64,000 nucleotides of DNA, from positions 18,349 to 82,348 of the forward strand of contig CAMUYA010000014.1 in NCBI GenBank assembly GCA_947164865.1, read 5' to 3'. A model generated the notes under the pieces. It was not told where the DNA came from. It did no database searches and saw only the letters and a list, made by a program, of their open reading frames with translations. Of the stretch, positions 1-6,931 are shown piece by piece; position 1 is the stretch's first letter, and every line of letters starts with the position of its first letter. The stretch is from an uncultured Lachnospiraceae bacterium. Its GTDB lineage: Bacteria > Bacillota > Clostridia > Lachnospirales > Lachnospiraceae. A program made the translations under genes and the position numbers.

Positions 1-992
1 AAGGTAAAAAAAGCCTGTTGGTAGCCTGCGATATTTATCGTCCGGCCGCTATAGACCAGTTAAGAATAAATGCAGAGAATGTAGATGTTGATTTCTTTTC
101 GTTGGGCACTGAGGTAAAGCCGCCGCAGATTGCCAAAGCAGCACTTGAATATGCCGAAAAAAACGGACATAATGTTGTGATCCTTGATACAGCCGGCCGT
201 CTCCATATCGATGAAGATATGATGGCCGAGCTTGAGGAAATAAAGAAGACTGTTACAGTACATCAGACAATCCTTGTCGTTGATGCCATGACCGGCCAGG
301 ACGCGGTCAATGTAGCCAAGGAATTTGATGAGAAAGTCGGTGTAGACGGCGTTATTCTGTCCAAACTGGACGGCGACACCAGAGGCGGTGCGGCATTATC
401 GATCAAAGCCGTTACCGGAAAGCCCATTTTCTACTGCGGTATGGGGGAAAAGCCCGACGATCTCGAGCAGTTCCATCCCGACAGAATAGCAAGCCGTATC
501 CTTGGAATGGGCGATGTGCTTTCACTTATTGAGAAGGCACAGCAGAACATAGATATAGATGAAGACAAGAGCCGTGACATGGCAAAGCGCATGAAGAAGG
601 GACAGTTCGATTTTGAGGACTATCTCGAGAGCATGAAGCAGATGAAAAACATGGGCGGACTTGCAGGCATAATGGGAATGCTTCCCGGAATGGGGATCAA
701 GGCTTCCGATCTTGAGGGGGCAGTTGATGAGAAAAAACTTGCTCATATGGAAGCCATAGTACTTTCGATGACACCTCAGGAAAGAAGGAATCCCAAGCTT
801 TTAAACCCTCGCAGGAAGTACCGTATCGCGCAGGGAGCGGGACTTGATGTTGCGGAAGTAAATCGTTTCGTCAAGCAGTTTGAGCAGAGCCAGAAAGCAA
901 TGAAACAGCTGACCGGAAACAAACACGGCCGCGGAATGTTCGGCGGTATGGGCGGATTCGGAGGCTTTGGCGGCGGCAGAAGGCCGTTTTAG
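1..992 (+). CDS. ffh: Signal recognition particle protein Ffh (5' end outside window)
   Basis: SRP GTPase that binds signal sequences and 4.5S RNA and delivers ribosomes to FtsY at the membrane. The reading frame is open from the first base (codons in phase with position 3), so the N domain and the G1 loop start lie upstream. Visible G-domain motifs include DIYRPAAIDQL, DTAGRLH and SKLDGDTRGG. The methionine-rich M domain follows (MKQMKNMGG, MGMLPGMG), and the tail is rich in Gly and Phe (MFGGMGGFGGFGGG). It heads the ribosomal protein and tRNA modification operon, the usual Firmicute context. Identification is secure; only completeness is affected. Confidence 0.97.
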   Translation, partial: GKKSLLVACDIYRPAAIDQLRINAENVDVDFFSLGTEVKPPQIAKAALEYAEKNGHNVVILDTAGRLHIDEDMMAELEEIKKTVTVHQTILVVDAMTGQDAVNVAKEFDEKVGVDGVILSKLDGDTRGGAALSIKAVTGKPIFYCGMGEKPDDLEQFHPDRIASRILGMGDVLSLIEKAQQNIDIDEDKSRDMAKRMKKGQFDFEDYLESMKQMKNMGGLAGIMGMLPGMGIKASDLEGAVDEKKLAHMEAIVLSMTPQERRNPKLLNPRRKYRIAQGAGLDVAEVNRFVKQFEQSQKAMKQLTGNKHGRGMFGGMGGFGGFGGGRRPF

Positions 993-1037
993 GTTTCAGA
1001 TATATTGAGTTAGGACCTGTTGCGACATTATATGCGC

Positions 1038-1059
1038 TTCCTTTCCGAAGGGGAAGGAA
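1038..1059 (+). other. Hairpin in ffh-rpsP spacer
   Basis: TTCCTTTCC (1038-1046) can pair with GGGAAGGAA (1051-1059) across a GAAG loop, nine pairs including one G.T. No run of T follows, so it does not look like an intrinsic terminator. It may be a processing or attenuation site between ffh and rpsP. The function is unknown. Confidence 0.4.
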
Positions 1060-1118
1060 AGGGAAAATGACTTGTATATAAATAACTATTATTCATTTAA
1101 TTAATGGAGGAAAAGAAA

Positions 1119-1364
1119 ATGTCAGTTAAGATCAGATTAAGAAGAATGGGTCAGAAGAAGGCTCCCTTTTACAGAGTAATCGTTGCAGATTCCAGAGCTC
1201 CCAGAGACGGAAGATTCATCGATGAGATCGGTACTTATAATCCCGGAACAGATCCTTCAACCTTCAATATCGACGAGGAAGCTGCCAAGAAGTGGCTTGC
1301 TAACGGCGCTCAGCCCACAGAGGTTGTGGCAAAGCTTTTCAAGATCGCAGGAATCCAGAAATAA
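1119..1364 (+). CDS. rpsP: 30S ribosomal protein S16
   Basis: Small-subunit protein that binds 16S rRNA and helps 30S assembly. The protein opens with the S16 signature [18 protein letters not shown] and has IDEIGTYNP; 81 residues is the normal family length. The start was set at 1119 because the upstream in-frame ATG at 1104 lies inside the ribosome binding site (GGAGG at 1106-1110), eight bases before 1119. It is followed at 34 bases by the KH-domain gene, as in most Firmicutes. Confidence 0.97.
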   Translation: MSVKIRLRRMGQKKAPFYRVIVADSRAPRDGRFIDEIGTYNPGTDPSTFNIDEEAAKKWLANGAQPTEVVAKLFKIAGIQK

Positions 1365-1398
1365 GTTCGATCGAACAAGGTCAAAGGAGACTTAGAAA

Positions 1399-1629
1399 AT
1401 GAAAGAATTAGTTGAAGTAATGGCTAAGGCTCTTGTAGACAATCCGGATGAAGTTGTTGTGACTGAAAAGACAGAAGGACGAAGCATTGTTGTAGAACTG
1501 CGTGTTGCGCCCTCAGATATGGGCAAGGTTATCGGCAAGCAGGGAAGGATCGCAAAATCGATCCGCAGCATTGTAAAAGCCGCATCAACAAGAGACAATA
1601 CAAGAGTAGATGTAGAAATAGTGGAGTAA
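1399..1629 (+). CDS. khpA: KhpA, single KH-domain RNA-binding protein
   Basis: Small RNA-binding protein of the KhpA (YlqC) family, which in other Firmicutes pairs with KhpB and affects cell elongation and RNA regulation. The 76-residue protein is essentially one KH domain with the GXXG loop seen as GKVIGKQGR, flanked by IVVELRVAPSD. AAAGGAG lies just before the ATG. The position between rpsP and rimM is the conserved one. The function in this organism is inferred from the family. Confidence 0.93.
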   Translation: MKELVEVMAKALVDNPDEVVVTEKTEGRSIVVELRVAPSDMGKVIGKQGRIAKSIRSIVKAASTRDNTRVDVEIVE

Positions 1630-1639
1630 TCTCAGGATT

Positions 1640-2149
1640 ATGGAAGATTATTTCAAAATCGGAATTATAACTTCATCTCACGGCGTTCGCGGTGAGATGA
1701 AGGTTTATCCTACGACCGATGATCCAAGGCGCTTTAAGGCCTGCAAAGAAGTATTTATCGAAGATAAAAACGGCACTTTAAAAACCTATAAGGTTGAAAG
1801 TGCGAGAACATCTTCCGATAAGGTTCTGCTTAAAGTCGAAGGAATCGACACTCCCGAGGAAGCTGTAAAGTATCGCCAAAGGGGTGTTTTTGTTGACCGC
1901 GAACATGCGGTAAAGCTGTCGGAAGATGAGTATTTCATAGCGGATCTTATCGGTATCGGAATCAAAAATGAGGACGGGGAAGACATCGGCACCTTGAAGG
2001 ATGTTATCCAGACGGGTGCAAATGATGTTTATCAGATCGACCTTAAGGACGGGAGAGAATTGCTCTTACCCGCTATAAAGGATTGTGTGCTTGAAGTAAA
2101 CGTCCGCGAGAATTATATTGTAGTTCATATTCTTGACGGACTGCTCTGA
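1640..2149 (+). CDS. rimM: Ribosome maturation factor RimM
   Basis: Assembly factor for the 30S head that binds S19. The N-terminal RimM domain carries the family start (FKIGIITSSHGVRGEMKVYP) and GIDTPEEA. The C-terminal PRC-barrel part has GANDVYQI and LLLPAIKDCVLEV. The length of 169 residues is typical. It lies 10 bases after khpA and 11 bases before trmD, so translation is probably coupled. Confidence 0.96.
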   Translation: MEDYFKIGIITSSHGVRGEMKVYPTTDDPRRFKACKEVFIEDKNGTLKTYKVESARTSSDKVLLKVEGIDTPEEAVKYRQRGVFVDREHAVKLSEDEYFIADLIGIGIKNEDGEDIGTLKDVIQTGANDVYQIDLKDGRELLLPAIKDCVLEVNVRENYIVVHILDGLL

Positions 2150-2160
2150 ATATTATCAAA

Positions 2161-3546
2161 ATGAAATTTACTGTACTTACTCTGTTTCCTGAATTTGTGG
2201 AAAATGCATTAAATACAAGTATTCTTGGAAAGGCCGGTCAAAAAGGCCTTTTATCTTTTAATGTGGTAAATATCCGCGATTTTTCGGCAGATAAAAACAA
2301 AAGAGTAGACGATTATACATATGGAGGCGGAGCCGGTATGCTTATGCAGGCTCAGCCTGTTTATGATGCGTATTTAAGCTGTATTTCCGGTAATGACGGT
2401 AAAGAAAAGCCCAGAACCATATATGTCTCACCAAAGGGAAAACCTTTTACACAAACAGATGCAGTTTCTTTTTCGTCGGAAGAAGAGATTGTTTTAGTGT
2501 GCGGTCATTATGAAGGGATTGATGAAAGAGCGCTGGAAAAGATCGGTGCAGAAAACTATTCCATTGGAGATTATGTGCTTACCGGGGGTGAACTCCCTGC
2601 TCTTGTGATGATAGATGCAATAGCAAGACTGTGCCCCGGGGTGCTGGGAAATGATGAATCATCCGAGATAGAGTCTTTTCACAATGATCTGCTCGAATAT
2701 CCACAATATACAAGGCCTGAAGTATGGGAAGGTATAAGAGTGCCGGAAGTGCTACTGAAAGGCGATCCGAAGCAGGTAAATGCCTGGAGACTTGAAAAGT
2801 CTAAAGAGATCACCGCAAAAGTAAGGCCCGATCTTTACGATAAATATGAAAAAAGATGCGCTGTTCTTGATAAGCTTTTAAAAGATAAGCGCAATAATAT
2901 ACAGATGATAGAGCAGCTCAGGCGCGGCATAGGTGAGATTATATCCGATGATCCTCTTATCATAGTAAACCATTCAGACCGCGTTGCTCTAGCCGGACAG
3001 GAAGCGGATATATCCGCGGATGACCTTATTTCAATACTCCCCGATCATATAGAGCAGGTAGTTGTTACAGAAGAATTGGCCGGAAAGCTTTTAACTGATG
3101 AGAGATTCATGCTCTCATGCAGCATAATAAATTGCGTATATACGGAAAAGGTGCACAGAAAGGTGTTAAATAAGGATATAAGACCTCTTGGGATCGAATC
3201 GCTTGATTATGTTGAAAAGCATTATGATCTGGGTGGTGAAGGATATGCGAGATCAAGGATCGAAGCCGGCGAGATGTATGGTATCTACGATGAAGGAAAT
3301 CTTGCCGGGTTTATTGGACGCCACGGGGAGGGAAGCATAGGGCTTCTTTATGTGGATGAAGCATTCCGTGGTAAAGGATATGCTCAGGATCTTGAGAGTT
3401 TTATGTTTAATAAAGCGCTGGAAAAGGGCGAAACACCTTACGGACAGGTGAAGATCGAAAACGATGTTTCTTTTTCACTTCAGGAAAAGCTGGGGGTTTA
3501 TGCCGGAGATAAGGTTTTTTGCTGGTTAAATGTAAAAAAGACTTGA
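2161..3546 (+). CDS. trmD: tRNA (guanine-37-N1)-methyltransferase TrmD fused to a GNAT-like domain
   Basis: Methylates G37 of tRNAs using S-adenosylmethionine, preventing +1 frameshifts. Residues 1 to about 240 are a complete TrmD: LTLFPEF, the knot motifs GHYEGIDERA and SIGDYVLTGGELPA, and the C-terminal helical part ending near DLYDKYEKR. A further 220 residues follow without a stop. The last 130 or so resemble a GCN5-type N-acetyltransferase, with the acetyl-CoA loop FRGKGYAQDLE and a LYVDEAFRG strand. The segment between (about 245-325) was not recognised. A standalone TrmD is about 240 residues. No internal start with a good ribosome site was seen, so this is read as one fused protein. 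The acetyltransferase substrate is unknown. Confidence 0.93.
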   Translation: MKFTVLTLFPEFVENALNTSILGKAGQKGLLSFNVVNIRDFSADKNKRVDDYTYGGGAGMLMQAQPVYDAYLSCISGNDGKEKPRTIYVSPKGKPFTQTDAVSFSSEEEIVLVCGHYEGIDERALEKIGAENYSIGDYVLTGGELPALVMIDAIARLCPGVLGNDESSEIESFHNDLLEYPQYTRPEVWEGIRVPEVLLKGDPKQVNAWRLEKSKEITAKVRPDLYDKYEKRCAVLDKLLKDKRNNIQMIEQLRRGIGEIISDDPLIIVNHSDRVALAGQEADISADDLISILPDHIEQVVVTEELAGKLLTDERFMLSCSIINCVYTEKVHRKVLNKDIRPLGIESLDYVEKHYDLGGEGYARSRIEAGEMYGIYDEGNLAGFIGRHGEGSIGLLYVDEAFRGKGYAQDLESFMFNKALEKGETPYGQVKIENDVSFSLQEKLGVYAGDKVFCWLNVKKT

Positions 3547-3571
3547 TTTTTGCAAAGGTTTGTAGTAAATT
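3543..3571 (+). promoter_or_regulatory. Putative promoter for rplS
   Basis: TTGATT (3543-3548) and TAAATT (3566-3571) are separated by 17 bases and overlap the trmD stop codon. This would let rplS be transcribed separately from the upstream operon with a leader of about 95 nt. The call rests on motif match and spacing only. Confidence 0.45.
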
Positions 3572-3577
3572 ATTAAC

Positions 3578-3674
3578 GTTGCGTAAATAAGATGGTCCTC
3601 TGTTATCGCAGATCCCATAGATCAGGATCTGTCGAAGATATTAAGAACATCCATTTAATGGAAGGAGCTTTAAA
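3578..3674 (+). promoter_or_regulatory. rplS leader, candidate L19 autoregulatory leader
   Basis: Untranslated region of about 97 bases before rplS. It contains a perfect 7-bp hairpin, CAGATCC (3609-3615) with GGATCTG (3625-3631), and a strong ribosome site (GGAAGGAG). Firmicutes often have an L19 leader RNA at this place. I could not match the full consensus by eye, so membership of that family is an inference from position. Confidence 0.4.
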
Positions 3675-4022
3675 ATGAGCGACATTATCAAAGAGATCGA
3701 AGCAGATCAGCTTAAGAACGAAGTACCTGTATTCAACGTAGGCGATACCGTTAAGGTATACGGCAAGATCAAAGAGGGTAACCGCGAAAGAATTCAGATT
3801 TTCGAGGGAACAGTACTCAAGCGTCAGGGCGGAAGCAACCGCGAGACATTCACCGTAAGAAAGACTTCAAACGGTGTAGGTGTTGAGAAGACATGGCCTC
3901 TTCACTCTCCCAATGTAGAGAAGATCGAAGTAGTCAGAAGAGGTAAGGTAAGACGTGCTAAGCTTAACTACCTTCGCGACCGTGTTGGTAAGAAGGCTAA
4001 GGTTAAAGAGATCGTTAAATAA
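3675..4022 (+). CDS. rplS: 50S ribosomal protein L19
   Basis: Large-subunit protein at the subunit interface. It shows the L19 signatures [27 protein letters not shown] sequence (here [16 protein letters not shown]), TFTVRK and [13 protein letters not shown], and ends in a basic tail ([15 protein letters not shown]). The length of 115 residues is standard. It is the last gene of the operon and is followed by an intrinsic terminator. Confidence 0.98.
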   Translation: MSDIIKEIEADQLKNEVPVFNVGDTVKVYGKIKEGNRERIQIFEGTVLKRQGGSNRETFTVRKTSNGVGVEKTWPLHSPNVEKIEVVRRGKVRRAKLNYLRDRVGKKAKVKEIVK

Positions 4023-4034
4023 TCTTTGGAAGAC

Positions 4035-4066
4035 AGGCAGTTCGGTAAGCGGACTGCCTTTTTTTT
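4035..4066 (+). terminator. Intrinsic terminator after rplS
   Basis: AGGCAGTTC (4035-4043) pairs with GGACTGCCT (4051-4059) across a seven-base loop, and a run of eight T follows (4059-4066). The following promoter begins only 11 bases later. Confidence 0.9.
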
Positions 4067-4076
4067 ATGCCTGTTT

Positions 4077-4087
4077 TATGGTATACT
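4077..4087 (+). promoter_or_regulatory. Extended -10 promoter of the first signal peptidase gene
   Basis: TATGG followed by TATACT (hexamer at 4082-4087) is an extended -10 element (TGn before the hexamer). The -35 position falls in the T-run of the rplS terminator and is poor. The predicted start of transcription, 7-8 bases past the hexamer, coincides with the ATG at 4095. Confidence 0.6.
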
Positions 4088-4094
4088 AAACCCT

Positions 4095-4676
4095 ATGGAA
4101 CGAAACTTAAGCGGTCTTTCTTTTTACAAGCGCAGAAAGAAAATAAGTCATAAAGCAATACATGAAATCTTCGGATGGATACTGAGCGTTTTTATTACCA
4201 TATTTCTGGGAACCGCGCTGGTTGTACTGTTTGGTATGAAGACCGAGGTCAGCGGGTTTTCCATGGAGCCTGTTATAAAAAACTCGCAGCCCGTATTGGT
4301 GGACAGATTTAGTTATGTTCTCGGCAAGCCCAAGGTTGGTCATGTGGTACTGTTTTTGCCAAACGGTAATGAAAACTCAAATTATTACGCAAAGAGAGTT
4401 GTGGCGGTACCGGGCGATACGGTACTTATAGAGGCCGGTCATCTGTATGTTAACGGTGTTCCATCCGAGATTGTGACCTCATATATATCAGAGGCAGGAA
4501 TAGCGGAAACGGAACTGGTGCTTGAAAACGGAGAATACTTTGTGATGGGTGACAAACCATCGGAAAGCGAAGATAGCCGGTCTTCGGGAATCGGACCCGT
4601 AAGCATTGAGGATATAGTTGGCAAGGTATGGTACAAACTTCCCGTACAGGGAGGAAAGATGGGATTTGTGAAATGA
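4095..4676 (+). CDS. lepB: Type I signal peptidase (first copy)
   Basis: Membrane serine protease that removes signal peptides outside the cytoplasmic membrane. One N-terminal membrane segment (about residues 29-50, IFGWILSVFITIFLGTALVV) is followed by the catalytic Ser motif GFSMEPVI, the Lys motif YYAKRVVAVPGD and the box FVMGDKPSESEDSR. The start was put at ATG 4095. An upstream in-frame ATG at 4026 lies within the rplS terminator. No Shine-Dalgarno precedes 4095, which suggests a leaderless message. The gene overlaps rbgA by four bases. A second paralogue lies after rbgA. Confidence 0.93.
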   Translation: MERNLSGLSFYKRRKKISHKAIHEIFGWILSVFITIFLGTALVVLFGMKTEVSGFSMEPVIKNSQPVLVDRFSYVLGKPKVGHVVLFLPNGNENSNYYAKRVVAVPGDTVLIEAGHLYVNGVPSEIVTSYISEAGIAETELVLENGEYFVMGDKPSESEDSRSSGIGPVSIEDIVGKVWYKLPVQGGKMGFVK

Positions 4677-5515
4677 GTTATGAATGGTATCCCGGTCATA
4701 TGACGAAAGCTGTCAGAATGATGCGAGAGGAGCTTTCGCTGGTGGATCTGGTGATCGAACTGCTTGACGCCAGAGCTCCGCAGAGCAGCCGGAATCCTGA
4801 CATTGATGAACTGGGGAAAAATAAATACCGACTGATTATCCTAAATAAAGCGGATCTGGCAGATAAGGATGTCCTGGATAAGTGGACAGAGTATTTCGGA
4901 TCAAAGGGGCTTACTACCGTTACAGCCGATTCCAGAAACCGTAACTTTGTCAAACAGGTAGAGCTTTCGGTTAAAGAAGTGTGCAGGGAGAAGATCGAGC
5001 GAGACAGGAAGCGCGGGATCAAAAACAGACCGGTAAGAGCCATGGTGTGCGGTATTCCCAATGTCGGTAAATCCACATTCATCAATTCTTTTGTGGGAAG
5101 GACAACTGCCAAGACCGGAAATAAGCCAGGAGTGACAAGGGGAAAACAGTGGATAAGGCTTAATGATTCCCTTGAATTGCTTGATACGCCGGGAATCCTG
5201 TGGCCGAAATTTGAGGATAAATCTGTCGGTATAAAACTGGCCATGCTGGGTACCATCAATGATAACATCATAGATTCACAGGATCTTGCGGTTCATATCA
5301 TAGAATATCTCAAAGAGTCTTATCCGGGGGCATTAAAAAGCCGATATGATATTTGTGAGGACAGGTCTTCGCCGGAGATTCTCACGGATATTGCAATAAA
5401 CAGAAAAGCAATAAGAAAAGGAGAAGAGCCCGATACGGAAAAAGCCGCCTATTATCTGACGGACGATCTGAGATCGGGAAGGCTCGGACGCATTTCACTG
5501 GAATTGCCGGGCTGA
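4673..5515 (+). CDS. rbgA: Ribosome biogenesis GTPase RbgA (YlqF)
   Basis: Circularly permuted GTPase needed for late assembly of the 50S subunit. It begins YEWYPGHMTKA, a family hallmark. The G4 motif (LNKADL) comes before G1 (GIPNVGKSTFIN) and G3 (LLDTPGILWP), the expected permuted order. The C-terminal helical RNA-binding part is present. The ATG at 4673 overlaps the lepB stop (ATGA), which indicates coupling and rules against the longer frame upstream. The length of 280 residues is normal. Confidence 0.95.
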   Translation: MSYEWYPGHMTKAVRMMREELSLVDLVIELLDARAPQSSRNPDIDELGKNKYRLIILNKADLADKDVLDKWTEYFGSKGLTTVTADSRNRNFVKQVELSVKEVCREKIERDRKRGIKNRPVRAMVCGIPNVGKSTFINSFVGRTTAKTGNKPGVTRGKQWIRLNDSLELLDTPGILWPKFEDKSVGIKLAMLGTINDNIIDSQDLAVHIIEYLKESYPGALKSRYDICEDRSSPEILTDIAINRKAIRKGEEPDTEKAAYYLTDDLRSGRLGRISLELPG

Positions 5516-5525
5516 AAGAAAGAAT

Positions 5526-6167
5526 ATGGAAAACGAAAAAACTAAAATTGCTCAGAATAACGACGCGGAGCTCAAAGGCACCGGGGGGGACAAAAAGAAA
5601 AGCAAATATAACAGTAAACTGAAGGAATTGTTTACAACAGCCCTTTATTTTATCGGAGTGCTTTTTGTAACCTGGCTTCTTATAACGTTTGTTATACAGC
5701 GTACCGTTGTGGAACAGACTTCAATGGAGACCACTCTTCAGTCGGGGGACAGCCTTCTTGTTGATAAGATTTCATATCGCTTTACTGATCCAAAGAGATT
5801 TGAGATCGTGATCTTTCCTTATAAGCTGGCAGAAAAGAAGACTTTTTATATAAAGCGAGTGATCGGACTCCCCGGCGAGACTGTAAGAATAGATTATGAC
5901 GGAAACATATACATAAACGGTGAGATCCTTGAAGAAGACTACGGAAGAGAAGTGATACAACCCAACTCGGTCTGGTCCGCAAAAATGTATGAAGGTGTAA
6001 CACTTGCCGATGATGAATACTTTGTAATGGGGGATAACAGGAATAATTCAGTCGACAGCCGTTTTGATAATGTGGGGCCTATCAAACGTGATGATATTAT
6101 AGGTCGTGCTATCCTAAGGATATGGCCGCTTAACAAATTCGGAAAGATCAAAAAAACCGGTGCATAA
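5526..6167 (+). CDS. lepB: Type I signal peptidase (second copy)
   Basis: Second signal peptidase, separated from the first only by rbgA. The 213-residue protein has a charged, Lys-rich N-terminal tail of about 35 residues, a single membrane segment (LYFIGVLFVTWLLITFVIQ), the Ser motif QTSMETTL, the Lys motif FYIKRVIGLPGE and the box FVMGDNRNNSVDSR. This last box is closer to the classical MGDNR..S.DSR form than the one in the first copy. The two may differ in substrates; that is an inference. Confidence 0.94.
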   Translation: MENEKTKIAQNNDAELKGTGGDKKKSKYNSKLKELFTTALYFIGVLFVTWLLITFVIQRTVVEQTSMETTLQSGDSLLVDKISYRFTDPKRFEIVIFPYKLAEKKTFYIKRVIGLPGETVRIDYDGNIYINGEILEEDYGREVIQPNSVWSAKMYEGVTLADDEYFVMGDNRNNSVDSRFDNVGPIKRDDIIGRAILRIWPLNKFGKIKKTGA

Positions 6168-6171
6168 TAAA

Positions 6172-6927
6172 ATGAAAACTATATCTGAAATCTCAGCTCT
6201 TTTCAAAGCAGCCGGTGTTGCGGATCTGCCGGAACTCATAGGCGAGTATTCGGATGATGAAAGGGGCGGTGTTAGAAAGCTTATCGAGGGTGCTAACAAA
6301 AAGATCGCAGCCCTTGAAGCTGAGAAAAAAAGAATATATGCCCTGTCGGAATTTGAGAGACAATACGCCGACTGCAGGTTTATCTGCGGTATTGATGAAG
6401 TCGGACGCGGACCGCTTGCCGGTCCGGTGGTGGCAGGTGCCGTTATTCTTCCGAAGGATTGCGATATCCTTTATATCAACGATTCAAAAAAGCTCTCGGA
6501 GAAAATGCGCGAAGAGCTTTATGACGAGATAAAAGAAAAAGCTGTAGCGGCGGCTGTAGGTCACAGCTCTGCACAGAGGATTGACGAGATAAACATTCTT
6601 CAGGCTACATATGAAGCCATGAGAGAGGCTATTTCAGGGCTTGGAGTTGTTCCGGATATTCTGCTTAACGACGCTGTTACAATCCCCGGTGTAAACATAA
6701 AGCAGGTTCCGATAATTAAAGGTGACGCAAAGAGCATATCCATCGGCGCTGCCAGCATCTTTGCCAAAGTGACCAGAGACAGAGAAATGGTGGAATACGA
6801 CAGACTGTATCCCGAATACGGCTTCGCAAAACATGTGGGCTATGGTACTGTTCAGCATATAGAGGCCATAAAAGAATACGGTCCCTGTCCGATACACAGA
6901 AGGACATTTATAAAGAATTTTATCTGA
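6172..6927 (+). CDS. rnhB: Ribonuclease HII
   Basis: Removes ribonucleotides from RNA-DNA hybrids during replication and repair. The catalytic N-terminal motif CGIDEVGRGPLAGPVVAGAV and ILNDA-type acidic residues (here LLNDAV) are present, with DAKSISIGAASIFAKVTRD and GYGTVQHI later. An N-terminal extension of about 75 residues (ISEISALFKAAG onward) precedes the core, as in other Clostridia. The start was put at ATG 6172; a GTG at 6160 is possible. Neither has a strong ribosome site. Confidence 0.95.
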   Translation: MKTISEISALFKAAGVADLPELIGEYSDDERGGVRKLIEGANKKIAALEAEKKRIYALSEFERQYADCRFICGIDEVGRGPLAGPVVAGAVILPKDCDILYINDSKKLSEKMREELYDEIKEKAVAAAVGHSSAQRIDEINILQATYEAMREAISGLGVVPDILLNDAVTIPGVNIKQVPIIKGDAKSISIGAASIFAKVTRDREMVEYDRLYPEYGFAKHVGYGTVQHIEAIKEYGPCPIHRRTFIKNFI

Positions 6928-6931
6928 CTGT

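Noticed and set aside
1038..1059. Terminator between ffh and rpsP
   Set aside because: The hairpin is not followed by a T-run.
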